A stretch of DNA of 64,000 nucleotides from RPQJ01 sp963754535 (lineage in GTDB: Bacteria; Pseudomonadota; Gammaproteobacteria; Steroidobacterales; Steroidobacteraceae): positions 1 through 64,000 of the forward strand of contig CAVWGG010000007.1 of assembly GCA_963754535.1 (NCBI GenBank), read 5' to 3'. A program made the translations under genes and the position numbers. The first letter of the stretch is position 1. Every line of letters starts with the position of its first letter. A model generated the notes under the pieces. That model searched no databases, had not been told where the DNA came from, and saw only the letters and a list, made by a program, of their open reading frames with translations. This document shows, in pieces, positions 32,058 to 40,134 of the stretch.

Positions 32058-33440
32058 CTAGTGTCCCCCTGCCTGTGCCGTGCCGCCCGGCACCAGGGCC
32101 GCAGTCACGCGTTCGAGCCGATTCACGCGTGAACCCTTCACGTAGATCGTGAGCCCGTCGTGCAGGTCGGGCAGCAGCGCGGACAGCAGGGCATCGGTGC
32201 TCGAATGCCAGGACGCGCCGGGACCGAACGTTTCCACTGCCGGCTGCGATCCCGCGCCGACCGCGAGCAGCCGCGTGATGCCGCACTCGCGCGCGAGCGC
32301 ACCCATCTCCGCGTGCAGCAGCGGGCCTTCCTCGCCCAGTTCGGCCATCTCACCGAGGACGAGCCAGCGCTCGCCCGGCACGTCGGCCAGCGCCCGCAGG
32401 CCCACTCGGAGCGAGCCAGGGTTGGCGTTGTATGCGTCGTCGATCAGGCGTGCGCCACGCAGCGCCTGCTTGACCTCGAGCCGTCCCGAGACCGGCCGCA
32501 TCGACTGCAGGCCGCGCTGCACCGCGTCGAGTCCCGCGCCGGCCGCCATCGCGGCTGCCGTGGCCGCTAGCGCGTTCATGACGTTGTGCTCACCCGCGAG
32601 ACCCAGTTCGATCGATCGCGTACCCGGGGCAGTGACCAGCTCGAATGTCGTCACGAATCCTGCGGACCCGAGGTGACTGCGGACGTCGCGAGCCGCAACG
32701 TCGGCGCGTTCACGCAGGCCGAACGTGACCACGCGACCCGCGCGGCGCGCGAGGCCGCGCCAGAACGCAGCGAAGCGATCGTCGGCGTTGATCACCGCGG
32801 TACCGTCCGGCCCGAGCGCTTCGAACATCTCGCCCTTGCCCCTGGCGACGCCGTCGATACCGCCGAATCCTTCGAGGTGTGCCTGGCCGGCATTGATCAC
32901 CAGGCCGACCGTCGGCTCCGCGACCGCGGCCAGGTGCGCGATTTCGCGCAGGTGGTTCGCGCCCATCTCGATGACGGCGCAACGGTGCGCGTCCTCGAGC
33001 CGGCACAGCGTGAGCGGCACGCCGATGTGGTTGTTCAGGTTGCCCTGCGTCACGAGGCACGGGCCGAGCTCGGCCAGGATCGCGCCGGTCATCTCCTTGA
33101 CCGTCGTCTTGCCGTTGCTGCCGGTGATGCCGACGACGACGCCGGCGAACGAACGGCGCCAGGCAGTCGCGAATGCAGCCAGGCCGGCGAGCGTGTCGGC
33201 AACGACGACCTGCGGCAGCGCGCAATCGACCGGACGACTGACGATCGCGCCGGCGGCGCCGAGCTTCGCGGCATCGGCGACGAAGTCGTGACCATCGAAG
33301 CGTTCACCCGTGAGGGCAACGAACAGCGCTCCCGGCTCCAGGGCACGCGAGTCGCTGATGACACGCGCAAACTTCGCATTCGCGCCATGCAGGACGCCGC
33401 CGCTCACCTGGGCGAAGGTTGCGAGGTCGCGGCTGATCAT
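32058..33440 (-). CDS. murF: UDP-MurNAc-tripeptide--D-alanyl-D-alanine ligase MurF
   Basis: MurF attaches D-Ala-D-Ala to the UDP-MurNAc-tripeptide. The 460-residue product has the P-loop ITGSNGKTTVKEM, the metal/nucleotide segments VINAGQAHLEGFGG and VINADDRFAAF, and the C-terminal DDAYNANPGSLRVGL. It overlaps murE by 4 bases, and mraY starts directly after its stop. Confidence 0.98.
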   Translation of the reverse strand: MISRDLATFAQVSGGVLHGANAKFARVISDSRALEPGALFVALTGERFDGHDFVADAAKLGAAGAIVSRPVDCALPQVVVADTLAGLAAFATAWRRSFAGVVVGITGSNGKTTVKEMTGAILAELGPCLVTQGNLNNHIGVPLTLCRLEDAHRCAVIEMGANHLREIAHLAAVAEPTVGLVINAGQAHLEGFGGIDGVARGKGEMFEALGPDGTAVINADDRFAAFWRGLARRAGRVVTFGLRERADVAARDVRSHLGSAGFVTTFELVTAPGTRSIELGLAGEHNVMNALAATAAAMAAGAGLDAVQRGLQSMRPVSGRLEVKQALRGARLIDDAYNANPGSLRVGLRALADVPGERWLVLGEMAELGEEGPLLHAEMGALARECGITRLLAVGAGSQPAVETFGPGASWHSSTDALLSALLPDLHDGLTIYVKGSRVNRLERVTAALVPGGTAQAGGH

Positions 33441-34966
33441 GCCGTACCCCCGGCAAGGCAGGCCTGCACCGTCTCGCGGTCGCTGAACGCGCGCTTCTCG
33501 GTGCCGACGACCTGATAGTCCTCGTGCCCCTTGCCCGCGATGACCACGACGTCACCCGCTTCAGCGTCGGCGATGGCGTAGCGGATGGCCTCGGCACGGT
33601 CGGGAACGACGTGCGCCGCGGCGGCGTCGCGCATGCCGGCGAGAACCTGCGCGATGATCGCGCCCGATTCCTCGGTGCGCGGATTGTCGTCGGTGACGAT
33701 CGCGGCGTCAGCGCCGGCCTCGGCGATGCCGCCCATCAGCGGACGCTTGCCGGGATCGCGGTCGCCGCCACAGCCGAACACGCAGATCAAGCGGCCGCGC
33801 GCGTGAGCGCGGGCCGCATCGAGCACCTTTGCGAGCGCATCCGGTGAATGCGCGTAATCGACCAGGACCAGCGGCTGCGTGCCGCCGCCAAAGGACTCCA
33901 TGCGTCCCGGCGGAGCAACGCACAGCGCCAGCGCGGCCAGCGCCTTCTGCAGCGGCACGTTCCAGCCGAGCAGCACGCCGAGGACGGCGAGCAGGTTCTC
34001 TGCGTTGAACTCGCCCACGAGAGGCGAACGCAGGAGACCCGCGCCCCAGCTGGTCTCGACGTTGATCGTGAGGCCAGTCGACGTCGCCCGCATCTCGGAG
34101 ACGCGGATCCAGCCGGTGCCACGCTCGGCCCACACGTCGTTGGCCGTGGTGTAGACGATCCTTTCGATCGCCGGATCGAGTCGCTCGACGAGTTCACGAC
34201 CGAACGGGTCGCGCACGTTGATCACCGCGCAACGCAGGCCCGGCGTATGGAACAGCCGGACCTTGGCGGCACCGTAGGCCTCGAGCGTGCCGTGGTAATC
34301 GAGGTGGTCGCGCGTCAGGTTGGTGAATACGGCAGTGTCGAAATGCACGCCCGCGACGCGCTCCTGGTCGAGCGCGTGCGACGACACTTCGAGGCCCAGC
34401 GTCGAGGCGCCTTCGTCCCGTGCTTCGGCGAGACGGCGCTGCACCGTGACTGCGTCGGGCGTGGTAAGCCCCGCCTCTTTCACGTTGCCCGGATGACCGT
34501 GGCCCAGCGTGCCGACGTACCAGCCGCGACGGCCCAGGAAGTCCGACGCCTGCGCGAGCAGGAAGGCGGAGGTGGTCTTGCCGTTCGTGCCCGTTATCCC
34601 GGCCACCCGCAGGTCGGCCGACGGACTGCGGAAGAAGCGATCCGCGAGTTCGCCGACATGCCGGCTGAGATGCGGGATGGCGATTGCAGCAATGCGTTCG
34701 GGCAGCACCGGCGGCTCGAGGTCGGCACCCGGCTCCCACAGCACCGCAACTGCGCCGCGCTCGACGGCAGCCGCTGCATGCACGAGGCCGTGCGTCGTGC
34801 GTCCCGGGCACGCCAGGAACACGCAGCCCGGCGTCGCGGCGCGGCTGTCCTGCACGAGATCCGTCACCTGCAGGCCATGCGGCGCGGCCACGTCGAGGCC
34901 CTCGAGCAGGCGGCCGAGCGTCATGCTGTATCCCGAACTCTGGCGGGTCTTGCCGAGTGCGTTCAT
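33437..34966 (-). CDS. murE: UDP-MurNAc-L-Ala-D-Glu--meso-diaminopimelate ligase MurE
   Basis: MurE adds the third amino acid of the stem peptide. The 509-residue product has the P-loop ITGTNGKTTSAFLL and the segment NLTRDHLDYHGTLEAY. It carries the DNPR motif (TDDNPRTEE) that marks meso-diaminopimelate-specific enzymes. The first 15 residues (MNALGKTRQSSGYSM) precede a second possible ATG, so the start may be slightly internal. It begins 7 bases after the ftsI stop. Confidence 0.97.
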   Translation of the reverse strand: MNALGKTRQSSGYSMTLGRLLEGLDVAAPHGLQVTDLVQDSRAATPGCVFLACPGRTTHGLVHAAAAVERGAVAVLWEPGADLEPPVLPERIAAIAIPHLSRHVGELADRFFRSPSADLRVAGITGTNGKTTSAFLLAQASDFLGRRGWYVGTLGHGHPGNVKEAGLTTPDAVTVQRRLAEARDEGASTLGLEVSSHALDQERVAGVHFDTAVFTNLTRDHLDYHGTLEAYGAAKVRLFHTPGLRCAVINVRDPFGRELVERLDPAIERIVYTTANDVWAERGTGWIRVSEMRATSTGLTINVETSWGAGLLRSPLVGEFNAENLLAVLGVLLGWNVPLQKALAALALCVAPPGRMESFGGGTQPLVLVDYAHSPDALAKVLDAARAHARGRLICVFGCGGDRDPGKRPLMGGIAEAGADAAIVTDDNPRTEESGAIIAQVLAGMRDAAAAHVVPDRAEAIRYAIADAEAGDVVVIAGKGHEDYQVVGTEKRAFSDRETVQACLAGGTA

Positions 34967-34973
34967 CGCGTGC

Positions 34974-36722
34974 TCACCACGGATCCTGCGCTTGCACGAG
35001 CGTCGTGGCGGGCACGCGCTGCAAGTCGTCGGGAGGAATGGCGAGCAGGCGGAGCGCGCCGGACATCACTTCGGAGAAAACGGGCGCTGCGACGTCGCCG
35101 CCGTAGAACTTGCCGGCGCTCGGCTCGTCGACGACCACGATCGCAGCGAGGCGCGGATTGCTCGACGGCACGACGCCGCCGAACACGGCCATGTACTTGG
35201 TCGAGTTGTAGCCGCCGTCGGCCGCCTTCCACGAGGTGCCGGTCTTGCCCGACACGCGATAACCCATGACGGCGGCGCGACGGGCCGTGCCGGCCTCGCT
35301 CACGACGCTCTCCATCATCTGCACGAGTTCGCGGGCGTTCGCCTCGTCCATGATTCGCTCGCCTTCCGGCGGCACATCCACCCGTCGGAGACTCACCGGA
35401 CGGCGCATGCCGCCGGCGCCGAGCACGGCATAGGCCTGCGCGAGCTGCAACGGCGTGACCGTCAGGCCGTAGCCATAGGCCATCGTGGCCTGGCCGATCG
35501 ACCGCCAGTGCTCGTACCCGGTGAGGATGCCGGCCGACTCGCCGGGGAAGCCCGAGCCGGTGACCGACCCGAACCCGAGGTCGCGCAGCGTCGACCACAT
35601 TTCCTGCGGCTTCAGCGTCAGCGCGATCTTCACTACCCCGACGTTGCTCGACTTCTCGAGCACCGTGCGCACGTCGATCGTGCCGAGGTTGTGCTTGTCC
35701 TTGACCGTCTTGATGCCGACGCGCAGCGTTCCCGGCCCGGTCTCGATCAGCGTGTCCGAGTGGAAGCGCCCGGTCTTCATGCCGGCGGCGACGATGAACG
35801 GCTTGATGCTCGAGCCCGGCTCGAAGAAGTCATTGGTGGCGCGATTGCGGTAGCGCGACGGCAGGTATTGCTCGCGGTCGTTCGGGTTGAACGCCGGCTG
35901 GTTCACCATGGCCAGCACTTCGCCGGTCTGGATGTCGAGCACGACGACCGAGCCGCCGTGCGCCGAATTTTCCTGCACGGCCTGCTTCAGCGCGCGATAG
36001 GCGAGGTACTGCACGCGCAGGTCGATGCTCGTGCGCAGGTCCTGGCCGGGACGCGGCGCCTTGATGCGCTCGATGTCCTCGATCGTGCGGCCTTCGCGGT
36101 CGCGCATCACGCGCTTGATGCCCGGTTCGCCGCCGAGCCACTGGTCGAACGCGAGCTCGAGGCCCTCCTGGCCCACGTCGTCGACGTTGGTGAAGCCGAG
36201 CAGGTGCCCCGTCACTTCGCCCGCCGGGTAGTAGCGACGGTATTCGCGCAGCGTGTCGACGCCCGGGATGCCGAGCGCCTTCACCTTGTCGGCGTCGGCC
36301 GGGCGCATGTGGCGCACCAGGTAGACGAATTCCCGATCGAGGTTGCTGGTGACGCGCCGGGCGAGCCAGTTCTTGTCGCGGTCGAGCGCCTTGGCGAGCC
36401 TGGCGAAATCCTGCGGGTGCTGCGCGAGCTTGCGCGGATCGGCCCAGACCGTATCGACCGGCGTGCTGACCGCGAGCGGCTCGCCATTGCGGTCGAGGAC
36501 CATGCCGCGGTTCGCCGACAGTTTCACGTCGCGCAGGATGCGGGCGTCGCCCTGCTTCGCCAGGAAGTCCTGGTCGATGACCTGCAGGTAGATCGCGCGC
36601 GCCAGCAGTGAAATGCCGCACAGCGTCAGCAGCGCGCCGACGAGCCACAGCCGCCAGCCGCCGACCTCGGCCGGGGCCGCGTCGCGGGCATGGTGGTCGC
36701 GCAGCGAGGAGCCGTGCCTCAT
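34974..36722 (-). CDS. ftsI: Septal peptidoglycan transpeptidase FtsI (PBP3)
   Basis: FtsI is the class B penicillin-binding protein that crosslinks septal peptidoglycan with FtsW. The 582-residue product has one N-terminal membrane helix (LWLVGALLTLCGISLLARAI) and a pedestal domain. The transpeptidase domain has all three motifs: SxxK in EPGSSIKPF, SxN in EKSSNVGV and KTGT in VSGKTGTSWKA. The start overlaps the ftsL stop by 4 bases. Confidence 0.98.
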   Translation of the reverse strand: MRHGSSLRDHHARDAAPAEVGGWRLWLVGALLTLCGISLLARAIYLQVIDQDFLAKQGDARILRDVKLSANRGMVLDRNGEPLAVSTPVDTVWADPRKLAQHPQDFARLAKALDRDKNWLARRVTSNLDREFVYLVRHMRPADADKVKALGIPGVDTLREYRRYYPAGEVTGHLLGFTNVDDVGQEGLELAFDQWLGGEPGIKRVMRDREGRTIEDIERIKAPRPGQDLRTSIDLRVQYLAYRALKQAVQENSAHGGSVVVLDIQTGEVLAMVNQPAFNPNDREQYLPSRYRNRATNDFFEPGSSIKPFIVAAGMKTGRFHSDTLIETGPGTLRVGIKTVKDKHNLGTIDVRTVLEKSSNVGVVKIALTLKPQEMWSTLRDLGFGSVTGSGFPGESAGILTGYEHWRSIGQATMAYGYGLTVTPLQLAQAYAVLGAGGMRRPVSLRRVDVPPEGERIMDEANARELVQMMESVVSEAGTARRAAVMGYRVSGKTGTSWKAADGGYNSTKYMAVFGGVVPSSNPRLAAIVVVDEPSAGKFYGGDVAAPVFSEVMSGALRLLAIPPDDLQRVPATTLVQAQDPW

Positions 36723-36994
36723 GGTTGCACGATGCGAAGTTCGGACGCCTGCGGCGTCACCATGCCGAGGTCATCGTGCGCGACCCGCTCGACGCGGCCA
36801 TGCGTGGCCCACGTGCTCTGCTCCAGCTGCAGCTGGCCCCACTCGATGTCGAGGTCGTCACGCTGGGTCGTGAGCTTCTGCAATTCGTTGAATCGATTGC
36901 GCGCCGCCTGCTTGCCGTAGACGACGCCCAGCGCGGAGGCGAGCACCGCCACCCACAACACCGCGATCACCAGCCGCAGCTGCACCTGGCTCAT
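36719..36994 (-). CDS. ftsL: Cell division protein FtsL
   Basis: FtsL is the small bitopic divisome protein that pairs with FtsB and FtsQ and activates FtsWI. The 91-residue product has a membrane helix (LRLVIAVLWVAVLASALGVV) followed by a coiled-coil stretch (NRFNELQKLTTQRDDLDIEW). The family is poorly conserved in sequence, so the call rests on topology, size and its place between rsmH and ftsI. It overlaps both by 4 bases. Confidence 0.95.
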   Translation of the reverse strand: MSQVQLRLVIAVLWVAVLASALGVVYGKQAARNRFNELQKLTTQRDDLDIEWGQLQLEQSTWATHGRVERVAHDDLGMVTPQASELRIVQP

Positions 36995-37920
36995 GCGGCG
37001 ACCCTCTCGGCCACGCGCAGCACGGCGCTGCGGGCGCGCGGATTGCGTGCGACTTCCTCGTCACTGGGCATGACGGCGCCGCCGACGAGCTTCAGGCGGG
37101 GCCGCGCGTGCGGCGGCACGTCGGGCAGCTCGGCGTAGATCGGGTCGCCTTGCGCCTCGCGGCGCATGAAGCGCTTGACCAGCCTGTCCTCGAGCGAGTG
37201 GAAACTGATCACGCACAGGCGGCCGCCCGGCGCGAGCAGGTTGACGGCCTGCGGCAGCGCGGCTTCAGCTTCCTCGAGTTCGCGGTTCACGTGGATGCGG
37301 ATCGCCTGGAAGGTGCGCGTCGCCGGATGCTTGCCCGGTTCGCGCGTCGGCACTGCGCCGGCCACGATCACGGCCAGCTGCCGCGTGGTTACGATCGGCG
37401 TTTCGGCGCGCGCGGCCACGATGGCGCGTGCGATGCGACGCGAGAATTTTTCTTCACCGAGCTTGAAGAGCACGTCCGCAATCTCCCGCTCGCCTGCGCG
37501 CGCCAGCCATTGCGCGGCACTCAATCCGGACTCGTTGTCCATGCGCATGTCGAGCGGACCGTCCTGCATGAAACTGAAGCCTCGCCCGGCCTCATCGAGT
37601 TGTGGCGACGAGACCCCGAGGTCCAGCAGCACGCCTTGCAACTCCCCTTCCCAACCTGCCGCCCGAACCCGCTCTTCCAGCCGGCCGAACGACCCCCGAA
37701 CCAGAGTGAGACGCGAGTCCGCCGCGAACCGCTCGCGACCGGCCGCAATCGCATCCGGGTCACGATCGATGGCGCAGACGCGGCCAGCAGGACCGAGCTG
37801 CGCGAGGATTGCCGCGGTGTGCCCGCCGCGGCCGAACGTCGCGTCGCAATAACGCCCGTCAGCCTTGACGGAGAGTCCGGCCAGCACCTCGTCGAGAAGC
37901 ACCGGCGTGTGCGCAATCAC
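36991..37920 (-). CDS. rsmH: 16S rRNA (cytosine1402-N4)-methyltransferase RsmH
   Basis: RsmH (MraW) methylates N4 of C1402 in the ribosomal P site. The 309-residue product has the SAM motif CDATFGRGGHTAAIL, GVLLDLGVSSPQLD and the C-terminal ISFHSLEDRLVKRFM. The start is GTG at 37920, 9 bases after the mraZ stop, giving IAHTPVLLDEVL as in the family. The partner enzyme for the 2'-O position, RsmI, is encoded just beyond rnpB. Confidence 0.97.
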   Translation of the reverse strand: MIAHTPVLLDEVLAGLSVKADGRYCDATFGRGGHTAAILAQLGPAGRVCAIDRDPDAIAAGRERFAADSRLTLVRGSFGRLEERVRAAGWEGELQGVLLDLGVSSPQLDEAGRGFSFMQDGPLDMRMDNESGLSAAQWLARAGEREIADVLFKLGEEKFSRRIARAIVAARAETPIVTTRQLAVIVAGAVPTREPGKHPATRTFQAIRIHVNRELEEAEAALPQAVNLLAPGGRLCVISFHSLEDRLVKRFMRREAQGDPIYAELPDVPPHARPRLKLVGGAVMPSDEEVARNPRARSAVLRVAERVAA

Positions 37921-37929
37921 CTCGCGCGC

Positions 37930-38385
37930 CTACAGCGACAGCTGTTCGAGTTCGGCGGGCAGCTGGCCCGGCTCGTCACCCGCTTGCAGCCACTCGTCGC
38001 GACGCTCGTTCCAGTGCTGCTCGTCCCACAGCTCGAAACGGCTGCCCTGCCCGATCAGCATCGCCTGGCGGGAGAGGCCCGCGTACTCGCGCAACTTCGG
38101 CGGGACGAGCACACGACCGTGCGAGTCCAGCTCGAGGTCCGTGGCATGCCCCACCATGAGCCGCTGCAACCGCCGCGCCTGAGGATTCAGGGTCGGCAGG
38201 CGCATCAACTTGCGCTCGATCTCCTCCCAGTCCGGAAGGGGATAGATCAGCAGGCACTTGTCGGATCGATCCACGGTCGCCACCAGCCGCCCCTCGCTGC
38301 GCTCGACGAGCGTGTCCCGGTACCGCGCGGGCATGGCCACGCGGCCTTTGGCGTCGAGGGTGACTTTGTTGGCTCCGCGAAACAT
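37930..38385 (-). CDS. mraZ: Division/cell wall cluster repressor MraZ
   Basis: MraZ is the AbrB-fold DNA-binding protein that represses its own dcw operon. The 151-residue product has two SpoVT/AbrB-like repeats: FRGANKVTLDAKGRVAMPARYR and ATDLELDSHGRVLVPPKLREY. It is the first gene of the cluster. Its promoter and three-box operator are visible immediately upstream (38410-38472), which supports classical autorepression. Confidence 0.98.
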   Translation of the reverse strand: MFRGANKVTLDAKGRVAMPARYRDTLVERSEGRLVATVDRSDKCLLIYPLPDWEEIERKLMRLPTLNPQARRLQRLMVGHATDLELDSHGRVLVPPKLREYAGLSRQAMLIGQGSRFELWDEQHWNERRDEWLQAGDEPGQLPAELEQLSL

Positions 38386-38409
38386 TTCAGGCGTCTTCCG
38401 GGCCGGCAG

Positions 38410-38434
38410 CCCATTTCATCCCACTTTTTCCCAC
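38410..38434 (-). promoter_or_regulatory. MraZ operator (three TGGG boxes)
   Basis: On the mraZ strand the sequence GTGGG AAAAA GTGGG ATGAA ATGGG gives three direct TGGG boxes spaced exactly 10 bases apart. This is the known MraZ-binding pattern. The site lies between the -10 box and the mraZ start, overlapping the likely transcription start, so binding would block initiation. Confidence 0.85.
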
Positions 38435-38442
38435 TCGCCGCC

Positions 38443-38472
38443 ACTATAGGGGCGGGGCGCAGCCAGCGTCAA
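38443..38472 (-). promoter_or_regulatory. dcw cluster promoter (Pmra)
   Basis: On the minus strand TTGACG (38472-38467) and TATAGT (38448-38443) are separated by 18 bases. Both hexamers match the sigma-70 consensus at five positions. Initiation would fall near 38436, about 50 bases before mraZ. It is the best promoter visible in the window and probably drives mraZ through ftsZ. Confidence 0.8.
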
Positions 38473-38803
38473 CGGTTCGCACCAAAATTTTCCCAGCCCT
38501 GACAGTGACTTAGCTTGGAAGCGATCCAGAGGGTCTGGACCTGGTTTTGGTTTGCCAAAACAATCATGTACTTAGCGAACTTTTCTGAACTACGCGTTAC
38601 GATTGAACTGGCGTGGGAAATCGCATCTTGAGGACTGGCGGAGGCGCGTACGGGAGGCGCCTGCGCGGCTGCCATGCCACGGGCGATACACGTTTTTGTG
38701 GGAGAAACCTGCCAAAAGGCAGTCGCACGAGACCCGCCGGGTGAACGGGTCGGTGGGACGAAGTGGGTTGTCAGGCCCGTGGTGGGCCGACCTGGCGGAA
38801 AAG
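38473..38803. other. Gene-free stretch between rnpB and the dcw promoter
   Basis: No convincing coding sequence is seen here, and the stretch is less GC-rich than its surroundings. It holds four small inverted repeats: 38523-38541 (8 bp with one G-T pair, GGG loop) and 38544-38561 (GTTTTGG/CCAAAAC). The others are 38709-38722 (CTGCC AAAA GGCAG) and 38731-38751 (GACCCG/CGGGTC). The third, read on the minus strand, is followed by TTTCT and could be the rnpB terminator. The rest may be a leader or a small RNA; nothing recognised. Confidence 0.4.
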
Positions 38804-39187
<384 letters not shown>

Positions 39188-39193
39188 ATGGCC

Positions 39194-39199
39194 AGTATA
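39194..39199 (-). promoter_or_regulatory. Probable rnpB -10 box
   Basis: TATACT on the minus strand lies 6 bases upstream of the predicted 5' end of RNase P RNA, the correct distance for a -10 element. It is located between the rsmI stop and rnpB. No good -35 hexamer is seen 16-18 bases further upstream, so it may rely on an activator or on strong core contacts. Confidence 0.55.
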
Positions 39200-39212
39200 C
39201 GCTGCTGGCGCG

Positions 39213-40112
39213 TTATTCCCCGGGCTTCGGCGGCGCCAGCGCGAGCGCGCGCTCGTAAAGCTCGTTGCGGCCGCGTCCCGTGAGCTGGGCCGCGATGCGC
39301 GCGGCCTGCGACACCGGCAATTCCTGCAGCAGCACTTTAAGCGTGCCTTCCGCCGCGAGCGCGTCCGCGTCTTCGTCGTCTTGCCTGGGCGCGCCCGCCA
39401 CGACGAGCACGATCTCGCCTCGCGTCATGTTGGCGTCGGTCGCGCACTGGTCCGCCAGCGCAGCGAGCGTGCCGCGGTAGACGTGTTCGAAGCGCTTCGT
39501 GATTTCACGAGCCACGGCAGCTTCGCGCTCCGCGCCGAACACGGCCGCCAGGTCCTGCAGCGTGGCCTCGAGGCGGTGCGGCCCTTCGTAAAACACGAGC
39601 GTGCGCGTTTCCTGCGCAAGCGCCTGGAGAGTCGCGCGACGCGCCGTGGACTTCGCGGGCAGGAACCCTTCGAACACGAAACGATCGGTCGCGAGGCCGG
39701 CGATCGACAGCGCGGCGATCGCCGCGCATGGACCGGGCAGTGATACGACTTCGACGCCCGCGCGAGCGGCTGCCGCGACCAGCAGCGAGCCAGGATCGCT
39801 CATGAGCGGCGTGCCCGCGTCGGTGACCAGCGCGATGCGCGCGCCGGCCTGCAGGCGGGCCACCAGTGCCGGGACGCGCTCGCGTTCGTTGTGCTCGTGC
39901 AGCGATTCGATCGAGCTGGCAGGACGCGCGATACCGCAGCCTTCGAGCAGCGTGCGCGTGTGCCGGGTGTCCTCGGCCAGCAGCAGGTCGGCGTCGCGCA
40001 GACAGGCAGCGGCCCGAGGACTCAGGTCCTGCAGGTTGCCGATGGGGGTCGCCACGACGAACAGTGCGCCGGCCGGCTTCCGCCCCGTAGAATCCGTCGC
40101 AATGTCGGTCAC
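39213..40112 (-). CDS. rsmI: 16S rRNA (cytidine1402-2'-O)-methyltransferase RsmI
   Basis: RsmI adds the 2'-O-methyl of C1402 in 16S rRNA, next to the N4 methyl added by RsmH. The 299-residue tetrapyrrole-methylase-fold protein shows LFVVATPIGNLQDLSPRA, LAEDTRHTR, LVTDAGTPLMSDPG, VSLPGPCAA and FYEGPHR. The GTG at 40112 is preferred because it has an excellent GGGAGG five bases upstream. An ATG at 40136 would instead overlap the start codon of the divergent gene. Confidence 0.95.
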   Translation of the reverse strand: MTDIATDSTGRKPAGALFVVATPIGNLQDLSPRAAACLRDADLLLAEDTRHTRTLLEGCGIARPASSIESLHEHNERERVPALVARLQAGARIALVTDAGTPLMSDPGSLLVAAAARAGVEVVSLPGPCAAIAALSIAGLATDRFVFEGFLPAKSTARRATLQALAQETRTLVFYEGPHRLEATLQDLAAVFGAEREAAVAREITKRFEHVYRGTLAALADQCATDANMTRGEIVLVVAGAPRQDDEDADALAAEGTLKVLLQELPVSQAARIAAQLTGRGRNELYERALALAPPKPGE

Positions 40113-40134
40113 GCGCGCCTCCCAGGGATCTCGC

